In this document: one piece after another, positions 1 to 5,480 of the stretch
Layout: the number at the start of each line of letters is the position of its first letter
Position numbering within the stretch: position 1 is the first letter of the stretch
Program-made: the position numbers and the translations under genes
Source of the DNA: Pseudomonadales bacterium
GTDB taxonomy: Bacteria; Pseudomonadota; Gammaproteobacteria; Pseudomonadales; Pseudohongiellaceae
Reading direction: 5' to 3'
Length of the DNA: 14,337 nucleotides
Assembly: GCA_022360535.1 (NCBI GenBank)
Contig: JAKSCP010000347.1
Coordinates: forward strand, 1-14,337
Notes under the pieces: model-generated
What the model saw: only the letters and a program-made list of their open reading frames with translations
What the model was told of the DNA's origin: nothing
Database searches by the model: none

Positions 1-116
1 ATTTACTGGATCAGGTAATGCAGATGGAAGATGCGCAAATGATACGCAGTGCCGTCGATCTGACTTTGTACAACGCTGGTGTCGATCGCTTGTTGCGTTC
101 ATCCAGAACCAACTAG
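1..116 (+). CDS. C-terminal end of a gene cut by the window edge, possibly PtsP (enzyme I-Ntr)
   Basis: Only the last 37 codons are present, read from base 3 and ending in TAG at 114-116. The visible tail is helical and charged and ends GVDRLLRSSRTN. The pattern of a hydrophobic helix, then MEDAQMIR, then a Gly-x-x-x-Leu-Leu/Ile-Arg ending recalls the C-terminus of PtsP, the phosphoenolpyruvate phosphotransferase of the nitrogen PTS. In E. coli ptsP lies directly upstream of lgt, and lgt is on the same strand here about 3.1 kb downstream. That the frame is coding is supported by the open frame to the edge and by the tail-to-tail junction with the acetyltransferase gene, whose stop begins 10 bases later. 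The PtsP identity is inference from a short tail plus context, and another protein is quite possible. Confidence 0.45.
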   Translation, partial: LLDQVMQMEDAQMIRSAVDLTLYNAGVDRLLRSSRTN

Positions 117-126
117 CGCTTAACCA

Positions 127-699
127 CTATTCCACTTTGATGATCTCAACCGGGTCATCTGAATGAAATTGTTCCGCCTTGATGGTGTATAGCACGTGTT
201 CGCATAGAGGATTGTCTGTGGCTACTCTGGGGTGCATGAAATTTTGGCCTGTGTTGCTCATGCCAAGACGTTCCATGACAGCACGTGACCGAAGGTTTCC
301 CACTGTGGTGAAGGCAATTACTTCGGAGAGATTAAGCATCTCAAAGGCAAATACCAACGCTGCTCTGGCCGCCTCGCTGGCATAGCCTGACCCCCAACTT
401 GCCCGACGCAATCGCCAGCCGATTTCCACGGCGTCCCCAAGCGGTGTTTCGTCAGTGTCATTGAGCCCAACGAAACCTAAAAAGGTTTTGTCTGAAATAC
501 TTTCAACTGCCCACATTCCCCAACCCTTGGCTTCTATTTTCTCGACGATGCGATCAGCGAGTGCATCACTCTCTTCGCGAACAAGCGGCGCAGGGAAAAA
601 TTCCATTACTGCGGGATCTGAATTGAGCTCTGCAAAGATTGGGTAGTCATCGCTGCGCCATTGCCGTAACAGCAGACGTGACGTTTTTAATTGGAACAC
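127..699 (-). CDS. GNAT family N-acetyltransferase, RimJ/RimL type
   Basis: This 190-residue protein is predicted to transfer an acetyl group from acetyl-CoA to an amine; the substrate cannot be told from sequence. It opens with the classic LKTSRLLLRQW strand-helix of the Acetyltransf_3 family (residues 4-14). The acetyl-CoA binding segment EIGWRLRRASWGSGYASEA spans about 92-110, and the conserved NLRSRAVMERLGM helix about 135-147. Length is normal for the family. The start codon is GTG with only a weak ribosome site (GGA about 8 bases upstream), but it places the LxTxRLxLR motif where relatives have it, so I keep it. It is the last gene of the minus-strand accessory block, 68 bases after the EncFtn gene and separated from it by a strong hairpin. 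Members include ribosomal-protein N-terminal acetyltransferases and drug or metabolite acetyltransferases, and no narrower call is justified. Confidence 0.88.
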   Translation of the reverse strand: MFQLKTSRLLLRQWRSDDYPIFAELNSDPAVMEFFPAPLVREESDALADRIVEKIEAKGWGMWAVESISDKTFLGFVGLNDTDETPLGDAVEIGWRLRRASWGSGYASEAARAALVFAFEMLNLSEVIAFTTVGNLRSRAVMERLGMSNTGQNFMHPRVATDNPLCEHVLYTIKAEQFHSDDPVEIIKVE

Positions 700-716
700 A
701 AAGTTAATCCATAACC

Positions 717-750
717 AGGCAGCGGCGATTTCTTGAAAACGCCGCTGCCT
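717..750 (-). terminator. Strong hairpin after the EncFtn gene, terminator-like but without a T-tract
   Basis: Arms at 717-727 (AGGCAGCGGCG) and 740-750 (CGCCGCTGCCT) are perfect reverse complements over 11 bp, and the 12-base interior can add a TTT/AAA pairing. The hairpin starts 18 bases past the EncFtn stop codon and ends 18 bases before the acetyltransferase start. Neither strand has a run of T after the stem, so it is not a textbook intrinsic terminator. It may protect the 3' end of the EncFtn transcript, or reduce read-through into the acetyltransferase gene. The structure is seen directly and the role is inferred. Confidence 0.55.
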
Positions 751-767
751 TGCCCGATACGATAGTG

Positions 768-1055
768 TTAATCGTGGGTTAGGGGTTTGTCAGTGAACAA
801 GAAGTCTTTTAGCTCTTTGTCCATGGTTGGATCTCGGCGCCGAATCCATTCCAGCACCATCGCGGCATGTTCTTTCTCTTCGTCACGATTGTGCTCGAGG
901 CTGGCTTTTAGTTCGCTGTCTTTACAGGCATCGACTCGTTGGTTGTACCAGTCGACAGCTTCCAGTTCTTCCATGAGCGACGTGATCGCACGGTGCATAT
1001 CCCGTGTCTCGTCCGTGAGTTCTTCTATTGGCTCGTGATATCCCTCATTTGACAT
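768..1055 (-). CDS. Encapsulated-ferritin-like protein (EncFtn), orphan and without a cargo tail
   Basis: A 95-residue ferritin-like protein of the EncFtn family, which oxidises Fe(II) at a site formed between two half-ferritin chains in a ring-shaped assembly and normally works inside an encapsulin nanocompartment. The segment SLMEELEAVDWYNQRVDA (about 26-43) and HNRDEEKEHAAMVLEW (about 55-70) are near-identical to characterised members. By alignment with Rhodospirillum rubrum EncFtn the ferroxidase ligands are Glu30, Glu60 and His63, the entry-site acids Glu29 and Glu32, with Trp36 and Tyr37 beside the site. All are present. What is missing is the C-terminal extension with the shell-targeting peptide: the protein stops at FTDKPLTHD, right after the third helix. 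No encapsulin gene is adjacent. Start: ATG with GGAG seven bases upstream. It has its own promoter-like region after the lipoprotein gene. Family assignment is firm; function outside a shell is open. Confidence 0.88.
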   Translation of the reverse strand: MSNEGYHEPIEELTDETRDMHRAITSLMEELEAVDWYNQRVDACKDSELKASLEHNRDEEKEHAAMVLEWIRRRDPTMDKELKDFLFTDKPLTHD

Positions 1056-1091
1056 GTTCTACTCCGATGTAGTGCAGCGATAGGACAGACT

Positions 1092-1123
1092 ATTCTAATC
1101 CATAAATTCTCTGGATAGCGCAA
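1092..1123 (-). promoter_or_regulatory. Putative EncFtn promoter with a 19-bp dyad filling a 20-bp spacer
   Basis: Read on the minus strand, a -35-like TTGCGC (1118-1123) is followed by a 20-bp spacer and a -10-like TAGAAT (1092-1097, five of six to consensus). The spacer is one base plus a 19-bp imperfect palindrome at 1098-1116 with outer arms ATCCA and TGGAT. An overlong spacer holding a dyad is the layout recognised by MerR-family activators. The predicted transcript would start near 1085, about 30 bases before the EncFtn ATG. The -35 match is poor (three of six), in line with an activator-dependent promoter but also with chance. No regulator gene of this type is in the window. Confidence 0.4.
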
Positions 1124-1130
1124 GAAAAGA

Positions 1131-1661
1131 CTATGAGTCGTCGCTGTTCAGGGCAGGATAGCTGGAGAGTACCGAACGGAAAGCTTGTCGAAAGGCGGGT
1201 CTTGCTCGGTCTTCATGCATGTACTCACCGGGCGTCACCTGATGGATCCTGCTGATGGAACCTCCCCAAACTGCATTGCCCGTAGCCGTTTCTACAATGT
1301 TGATTTCAATTACCGCCACATAATTAAGCTCGGTGCTCATCGATTCAATGCGAACGAACGGGTCGATTCGCTCCTGATCCGATCGCAGGTTCACATGGTT
1401 GTATGCTAGCTCTACCCGCACGTCGTTGATCTGGTCATTACGAGTCAGTCCTTTCTCCTGAAAAGCAGCGTCGAACTCCGCTACCAGATAGTCGCGGAGA
1501 AAAATGGGGACATCTCGAGTGCTGAGGCCATAATCTGTGTACTCACTGTAGTTACCGGGGCAGCAGAGCGTAAGATTGGTCCCGATAGGACCAGAGGTTG
1601 TAGTGCAGGCGAACAAAACCGGACTCAGAATAATCAGAACGAAAACACGCGCGCGGAACAT
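1131..1661 (-). CDS. Small outer-membrane lipoprotein, DUF4136-like
   Basis: I start this 176-residue protein at the ATG at 1661, which has GGGAGGG six bases upstream and begins a complete lipoprotein signal peptide: MFRAR, a hydrophobic core, then the lipobox LFAC with Cys19 as the lipidated residue. The open frame extends further upstream, but that part overlaps paiB coding sequence and has no signal character. Thr at +2 predicts sorting to the outer membrane. Vicinal cysteines (33-34) follow the linker. The mature part (DVPIFLRDYLVAEFDAAFQEKGL, then a strand-rich half with TGNAVWGG) resembles the DUF4136 fold of periplasmic-facing lipoproteins. No function is known. It would be a client of Lgt, whose gene is nearby. 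A short out-of-frame ORF overlaps its start. The lipoprotein call is firm; the family link is moderate. Confidence 0.75.
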   Translation of the reverse strand: MFRARVFVLIILSPVLFACTTTSGPIGTNLTLCCPGNYSEYTDYGLSTRDVPIFLRDYLVAEFDAAFQEKGLTRNDQINDVRVELAYNHVNLRSDQERIDPFVRIESMSTELNYVAVIEINIVETATGNAVWGGSISRIHQVTPGEYMHEDRARPAFRQAFRSVLSSYPALNSDDS

Positions 1662-1693
1662 AGGCAGCCCTCCCAGCAAGCCAAAAACTTCAT
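1634..1693 (-). CDS. Possible 19-residue leader ORF overlapping the lipoprotein start
   Basis: An ATG at 1693 has a very good ribosome site, AGGAG six bases upstream (1700-1704). It encodes MKFLACWEGCLCSARVFSF and stops with TGA at 1634-1636, out of frame with the lipoprotein gene, whose own ATG lies inside it. Such an overlap can couple translation of two frames or act as an attenuating upstream ORF. The peptide itself resembles nothing I recognise. The ORF and its ribosome site are seen directly; translation is inferred. Confidence 0.3.
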   Translation of the reverse strand: MKFLACWEGCLCSARVFSF

Positions 1694-1749
1694 TACTTAC
1701 TCCTATGATAGGCAACCACCTACAGACTGTATTGATCCAGCTTAAAGCT

Positions 1750-2334
1750 TTAGCGGGGAAGCTGATCGCGCATGGCATCAGCGAGTTGTTGATTGCCCAG
1801 CTGATCCAGTTTGGAGATCGTAGTCTCACGCTCCTCCAGCGGTCGGTGTTGACTGAGTTTGTACTTGCATTCAATTTTGTCGATTTCAATATCAATACCA
1901 ATGATGGCATTGAGCATGCGGGCATCAAATTCCGGAGTCCAGGGCGACTCCATCGAAGTCTCGTGACGGCTACTTAACTGAGTAACTAGTTGATTAAGCC
2001 GATCAACATCATCAAAGTGAGTGGCGCGCCCATACACATGCACCGCCTGATAGTTCCAGGTAGGAACGCCAATCCCACCGATCCAGCCCGGACTCACGTA
2101 GCCGTGACTGCCGGCAAAAATTACCAGTACTTCCTGGCCATCCAGCTGCTGCCATTGCGGATTGGCTTTTGCGATATGAGCTTCCAGTCGGTTTGTTTCG
2201 GGACGGCTGAAGGGTATATGAGTAGCGAAGGATTTTTCGTCTACCTGAGATACCAGGATACCGAAGTCATTTGCTTCGATAAATCGATCGACTTCAGTCG
2301 CATCAGTGACTTCGAAATGTTTTGGAATATACAT
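1750..2334 (-). CDS. PaiB-like FMN-binding negative transcriptional regulator family protein
   Basis: A 194-residue protein of the PaiB family, a flavin-reductase-like split-barrel dimer that binds FMN or a related cofactor. Family marks in order: MYIPKHF at the start, ATHIPF at about 37-42, EAHIAKANPQW at about 51-61, VIFAGSHGYVSPGW at about 71-84, and VPTWNYQAVHVYG at about 90-102. Relatives usually read SPSWY at the fourth block, while this one has SPGWIGG. In Bacillus subtilis, PaiA and PaiB together affect sporulation and degradative-enzyme genes; a DNA-binding role for distant homologues is not proven, and many are probably flavin or heme-binding proteins. There is no PaiA beside it, although a different GNAT gene closes the same block. 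It lies 35 bases after the NRDE gene and 88 bases before the lipoprotein ATG, so co-transcription with NRDE is likely. Confidence 0.85.
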   Translation of the reverse strand: MYIPKHFEVTDATEVDRFIEANDFGILVSQVDEKSFATHIPFSRPETNRLEAHIAKANPQWQQLDGQEVLVIFAGSHGYVSPGWIGGIGVPTWNYQAVHVYGRATHFDDVDRLNQLVTQLSSRHETSMESPWTPEFDARMLNAIIGIDIEIDKIECKYKLSQHRPLEERETTISKLDQLGNQQLADAMRDQLPR

Positions 2335-2369
2335 AGTTAAAACCTGTCAGGGCTTTTACATATAACAAC

Positions 2370-3152
2370 TTACTGCCGGGTTAAATCAAAAAAATGATTC
2401 GAAGAAGGACTGCCATCGGCATCGAAGTTCTGCTCATTGAATCGCATGCGCCCACTGCCTTCAAAAATGACCCCGGTGGAACAACGTGTTCCATAGTCCC
2501 GTTGCGTGTTATGAATGAACGCCGACGAGAGTTCTCTTTCCAGCTCCAACGGCATGCCGGTATCTGGCAGCTCAGAATCCTGGGCTTGCGTGCGATCACT
2601 CATCATAGCCACCAATTCATCAGTGCGGAGTTCATTGATGTGTTGTAACAGGCTTCCCAATTTCTGCCGACCTTGTTGTACTTTGGGCCAATCGCTGTTC
2701 AGCAATGCATTGGAGAGGCCATAGATTCCCGGTTCCAGCTTACGCACCAGTGATTCAAAGTTGTTCACATAAACCATGGAGCTGCGATCAGCCACTAGCA
2801 AGTTGTAACCAGCATAATCGTCGAATGATTCACGTAAGTTCTCCCCATATTCCAGCGCACTCAATGACGATTGCAGAAAGTCCACGGGCAGCTCACCTCT
2901 GGAACGGGGTTTCTGTTCCGGTTGTGAGGGATCACGAATATTAGTGACTGCCGCAAATCTGCCTTCTCGATTGATACCCAACCAGGTTCCCCCGGCTTGT
3001 AAATCCTTGCCAGCTAGAATCTGCTGAGGGCCGTTCTGATCAGGCCAGAATTCCGCATGTTGTGTTGGGCGTGGGAAGAACTCGTCCCTATTGGCTGCCA
3101 CAACCAGGGGATATTCTGCTACCGCCTGGTGGGCAAAGAGAATTAAACACAT
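2370..3152 (-). CDS. NRDE family protein (TANGO2 homologue)
   Basis: A 260-residue soluble protein of the NRDE/TANGO2 family. The signature is the N-terminus MCLILFA followed by VVAANRDEFFPRP (about 17-29), with NRDE at 21-24, and GTWLGINREGRFAAVTNIR about 30 residues further on. Length matches bacterial members. Cys2 would become the first residue after methionine removal, which fits the N-terminal-nucleophile hydrolase-like fold assigned to the family; catalysis has not been shown as far as I know. Animal TANGO2 has been linked to heme trafficking and mitochondrial metabolism; whether bacterial members share this is unknown. The gene is divergent from lgt across a 111-base shared upstream region, and leads the minus-strand block with paiB 35 bases behind. 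Its ribosome site is weak: the bases just before ATG are TATTTTT. Confidence 0.88.
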   Translation of the reverse strand: MCLILFAHQAVAEYPLVVAANRDEFFPRPTQHAEFWPDQNGPQQILAGKDLQAGGTWLGINREGRFAAVTNIRDPSQPEQKPRSRGELPVDFLQSSLSALEYGENLRESFDDYAGYNLLVADRSSMVYVNNFESLVRKLEPGIYGLSNALLNSDWPKVQQGRQKLGSLLQHINELRTDELVAMMSDRTQAQDSELPDTGMPLELERELSSAFIHNTQRDYGTRCSTGVIFEGSGRMRFNEQNFDADGSPSSNHFFDLTRQ

Positions 3153-3216
3153 AAAAATAGAGCGTGAAACAAGCGGGTGAATAGTAGCGGTTATTACACT
3201 TCGATTGAAGCAAACT

Positions 3217-3225
3217 TGGTATACT
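3217..3225 (+). promoter_or_regulatory. Extended -10 promoter for lgt-thyA-folA
   Basis: The sequence TGGTATACT is an extended -10 element: TG one base ahead of TATACT (3220-3225), which matches the sigma-70 consensus at five of six positions. No convincing -35 hexamer stands 16-18 bases upstream, as is usual for extended -10 promoters. Transcription would begin near 3232, giving a leader of about 30 bases before the lgt ATG. It lies in the 111-base gap between the divergent NRDE and lgt genes. Confidence 0.55.
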
Positions 3226-3263
3226 AATGGTGCCTTCAGACAGTCCAGGTTCTCAGATTCTTA

Positions 3264-4064
3264 ATGCTCACCTATCCGCAATTTGATCCAGTCGCAATCT
3301 CCCTGGGGCCCATCAGTATCCATTGGTATGGAATCATGTACATCATCGCCTTTGGCGGTGCCTGGGCTCTGGCAAGCTATCGAGTCAGTCGGGTAGAAGA
3401 CCAGTGGACTGCAGAACAAATTTCCGACCTGGTGTTTTATGGCGCGCTCGGTGCGGTATTAGGTGGTCGACTCGGGTCGGTTCTGTTCTATAACTTTCCC
3501 CGTTTTATTGAAGACCCAATCTGGTTGTTCCGGGTGTGGGAAGGCGGCATGTCGTTTCATGGTGGATTTCTGGGCGTATTAATCGCCTTTTTCTTTTACT
3601 CTCGCAGCATCGGGAAAGATTACTGGAGCACTATCGATTTCATTGCCCCTTTCGTGCCGTTTGGACTTGGAGCTGGCCGGCTCGGCAACTTTATCGGAGG
3701 CGAACTCTGGGGCAAGCCCACTGATGTGCCATGGGGGATGGTTTTCCCTCACGTGGATCAGCTGGCCCGACACCCCTCACAGTTGTATGAATTTGCCCTG
3801 GAAGGTGTGGCATTAGGAATCATCGTGTGGTGGTTCTCTTCAAAACCACGTCCGCGTTTGGCTGTTTCCGGGGTATTCGCTCTTGGCTACGGCTGCTTTC
3901 GATTTTTCATCGAATTCTTCCGTGAACCGGATGGCCATATCGGCTATCTCGCTTTTGACTGGCTGACCATGGGCCAGGTGCTTTCAGCGCCACTCATCAT
4001 TGTTGGGGTCGTGTTTTTACTGCTGGCCTATCAGCAACCAGGTTCGGTTGCCAACACAAGATAA
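3264..4064 (+). CDS. lgt: Prolipoprotein diacylglyceryl transferase Lgt
   Basis: An inner-membrane enzyme that moves diacylglycerol from phosphatidylglycerol to the lipobox cysteine of prolipoproteins, the first step of lipoprotein maturation. The 266 residues hold about seven hydrophobic segments. Catalytic and lipid-binding residues line up with E. coli Lgt: Tyr26 in HWYGIMY, His99 in SFHGGFLGV (E. coli His103), Arg139 and Asn142 in the GRLGNFIGGE signature (Arg143, Asn146) and Glu147 (Glu151), plus an Arg at 220 near the C-terminal half. RHPSQLYE (169-176) is a further family block. It is slightly shorter than the E. coli protein (291). The start is ATG with no clear Shine-Dalgarno, but it begins right at the conserved N-terminal helix. 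It leads the lgt-thyA-folA operon, 36 bases ahead of thyA, an arrangement shared with E. coli (lgt-thyA) and pseudomonads. Confidence 0.97.
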   Translation: MLTYPQFDPVAISLGPISIHWYGIMYIIAFGGAWALASYRVSRVEDQWTAEQISDLVFYGALGAVLGGRLGSVLFYNFPRFIEDPIWLFRVWEGGMSFHGGFLGVLIAFFFYSRSIGKDYWSTIDFIAPFVPFGLGAGRLGNFIGGELWGKPTDVPWGMVFPHVDQLARHPSQLYEFALEGVALGIIVWWFSSKPRPRLAVSGVFALGYGCFRFFIEFFREPDGHIGYLAFDWLTMGQVLSAPLIIVGVVFLLLAYQQPGSVANTR

Positions 4065-4100
4065 AGATGGACTTTTGGCAAGGCATAAACTGAGGAAACC

Positions 4101-4952
4101 ATGCATCAATACTTGGCTCTCTGCCAGCGCATCATTGATGAAGGCGTTTGGGTAGAGAACGAACGCACCGGCAAGAAATGTCTTACTGTGATTAACGCCG
4201 ATCTCACCTACGACGTTGCCAATAATCAGTTCCCCATCATCACCACCCGCAAAAGTTATTGGAAGGCGGCTATTGCCGAGCTTTTAGGCTATCTGCGTGG
4301 CTATGACAACGCCGCCGATTTTCGGGAACTTGGCACCAAATCCTGGGATGCTAACGCCAACCAGAATGAGGCCTGGTTAAACAATCCTGTACGCAAGGGT
4401 GAGGATGACATGGGTCGGGTCTATGGCGTGCAAGGACGACGCTGGCAAAAACCCGATGGCAGTACACTCGATCAGTTAGGCAAGATCGTAAACAATTTGC
4501 AAAAAGGTCTCGATGATCGCGGTGAGATCATGACTTTTTATAATCCGGGAGAATTCGAGCTGGGATGTTTGCGGCCCTGCATGCATACCCATAACTTTTC
4601 CCTGCTGGGGGATACCCTCTACCTGACCAGTTACCAACGTTCCTGTGATGTTCCTCTGGGATTAAACTTCAATCAAATTCAGGTATTTACTTTACTGGCT
4701 CTGATGGCACAGATTACAGGCAAGAGTTCAGGCCTGGCTTACCATAAAGTAGTTAATGCGCACATCTATGAAGATCAACTCGAGTTAATGCGCGACGTGC
4801 AACTGAATCGAGACCCGTTCGATCCTCCTCAACTTCACATTAATCCAGATATCAAAACTCTCAAAGATCTGGAAACCTGGGTAACTCTTGACGATTTCGA
4901 AGTAGAGGGCTACCAGCATCATGAGCCAATAGCCTACCCATTTTCGGTTTAG
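4101..4952 (+). CDS. thyA: Thymidylate synthase ThyA, long Vibrio-type form
   Basis: Converts dUMP and methylene-tetrahydrofolate to dTMP and dihydrofolate in the cytoplasm. At 283 residues it is longer than E. coli ThyA (264) and belongs to the form found in Vibrio. The catalytic cysteine is Cys160 in CLRPCMHTHNF; the residue after it is Met where the short form has His (PCH). The dUMP-binding block YQRSCDVPLGLNFNQ (about 178-192) contains the phosphate-binding Arg180-Ser181 and the Asp183 and Asn189 equivalents. HKVVNAHIYEDQ follows and the C-terminus ends YPFSV, close to other long forms. The start ATG has GAGG seven bases upstream. It sits between lgt and folA, and the dihydrofolate it makes is the substrate of the next gene's product. 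Confidence 0.97.
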   Translation: MHQYLALCQRIIDEGVWVENERTGKKCLTVINADLTYDVANNQFPIITTRKSYWKAAIAELLGYLRGYDNAADFRELGTKSWDANANQNEAWLNNPVRKGEDDMGRVYGVQGRRWQKPDGSTLDQLGKIVNNLQKGLDDRGEIMTFYNPGEFELGCLRPCMHTHNFSLLGDTLYLTSYQRSCDVPLGLNFNQIQVFTLLALMAQITGKSSGLAYHKVVNAHIYEDQLELMRDVQLNRDPFDPPQLHINPDIKTLKDLETWVTLDDFEVEGYQHHEPIAYPFSV

Positions 4953-4976
4953 CTGGGCTGCGGAAAGTAATCGATT

Positions 4977-5480
4977 ATGAATCTATCTCTCATCTGTGCC
5001 ATGGCGCAAAATCGGGTCATTGGGCGCAACAACAGTCTGCCCTGGCATTTGTCTGAAGATCTCAAGTACTTCAAACGAACCACCATGGGCCACAGTATCA
5101 TCATGGGTCGAAAGACCTGGGAATCAATAGGTCGCCCGCTTCCAGGCCGTACCAACATCGTGATCACCACAGACCAAGATTACGAGGCCGAAGGCGCTAA
5201 AGTCGTACATTCATTGGAGCAAGCGATAAACACTGCAGAAAGTATCGCGTTTATAGATGGCACGGAGGAGGCTTTTGTTATTGGAGGCGCAGGTTTATAT
5301 GCAGCAGCGCTTCCCAATGCGCAGCGATTTCATCTTACCCGTGTACATGCCGACGTGGAGGGTGATACCTACCTATCAGAGTTCGATGAGGGTGAATGGC
5401 AAGAAGTTCGCCGCGAAGAGTTTCAGCATGATGAGTCCAATCCTTATGACTACAGCATCTGTCTGCTCGAGCGCAAATAG
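4977..5480 (+). CDS. folA: Dihydrofolate reductase FolA
   Basis: Reduces dihydrofolate to tetrahydrofolate with NADPH, closing the cycle opened by ThyA; it is the trimethoprim target. Among its 167 residues are LPWHLSEDLKYFKR at about 21-34, with Asp28 the proton-relay acid (Asp27 in E. coli) and Trp23. The NADPH-binding GRKTWESIGRPLPGR is at about 44-58 and FVIGGAGLY lies before the C-terminal third. It is a little longer than E. coli FolA (159). The ATG start has GGAAAG about nine bases upstream and lies 24 bases after the thyA stop, so the genes are co-transcribed. Its TAG stop abuts the stop codon of the convergent argA gene with no base between them. I see no substitution at the residues named here that would suggest a trimethoprim-resistant type. 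Confidence 0.97.
   Translation: MNLSLICAMAQNRVIGRNNSLPWHLSEDLKYFKRTTMGHSIIMGRKTWESIGRPLPGRTNIVITTDQDYEAEGAKVVHSLEQAINTAESIAFIDGTEEAFVIGGAGLYAAALPNAQRFHLTRVHADVEGDTYLSEFDEGEWQEVRREEFQHDESNPYDYSICLLERK

Noticed and set aside
700..767. Hidden encapsulin-targeting peptide just past the EncFtn stop
   Set aside because: I read all three minus-strand frames after the TAA. The in-frame continuation is open for 26 codons and contains a YRIGQGSG stretch, but no frame shows the usual hydrophobic-x-[IV]-G-S-L-[RK] motif.
787..1038. Open frame on the plus strand opposite EncFtn
   Set aside because: Serine-rich composition typical of the reverse complement of a charged helical gene, with no ribosome site; a shadow of the EncFtn gene.
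1662..1928. N-terminal extension of the lipoprotein reading frame by 89 codons
   Set aside because: It overlaps the 3' part of paiB in another frame, has no signal-peptide character, and the ATG at 1661 has a strong ribosome site followed by a perfect lipoprotein signal.
4949..5170. Minus-strand frame opposite folA, starting near its NADPH-binding region
   Set aside because: Overlaps a clear DHFR gene along its full length and has no family resemblance.
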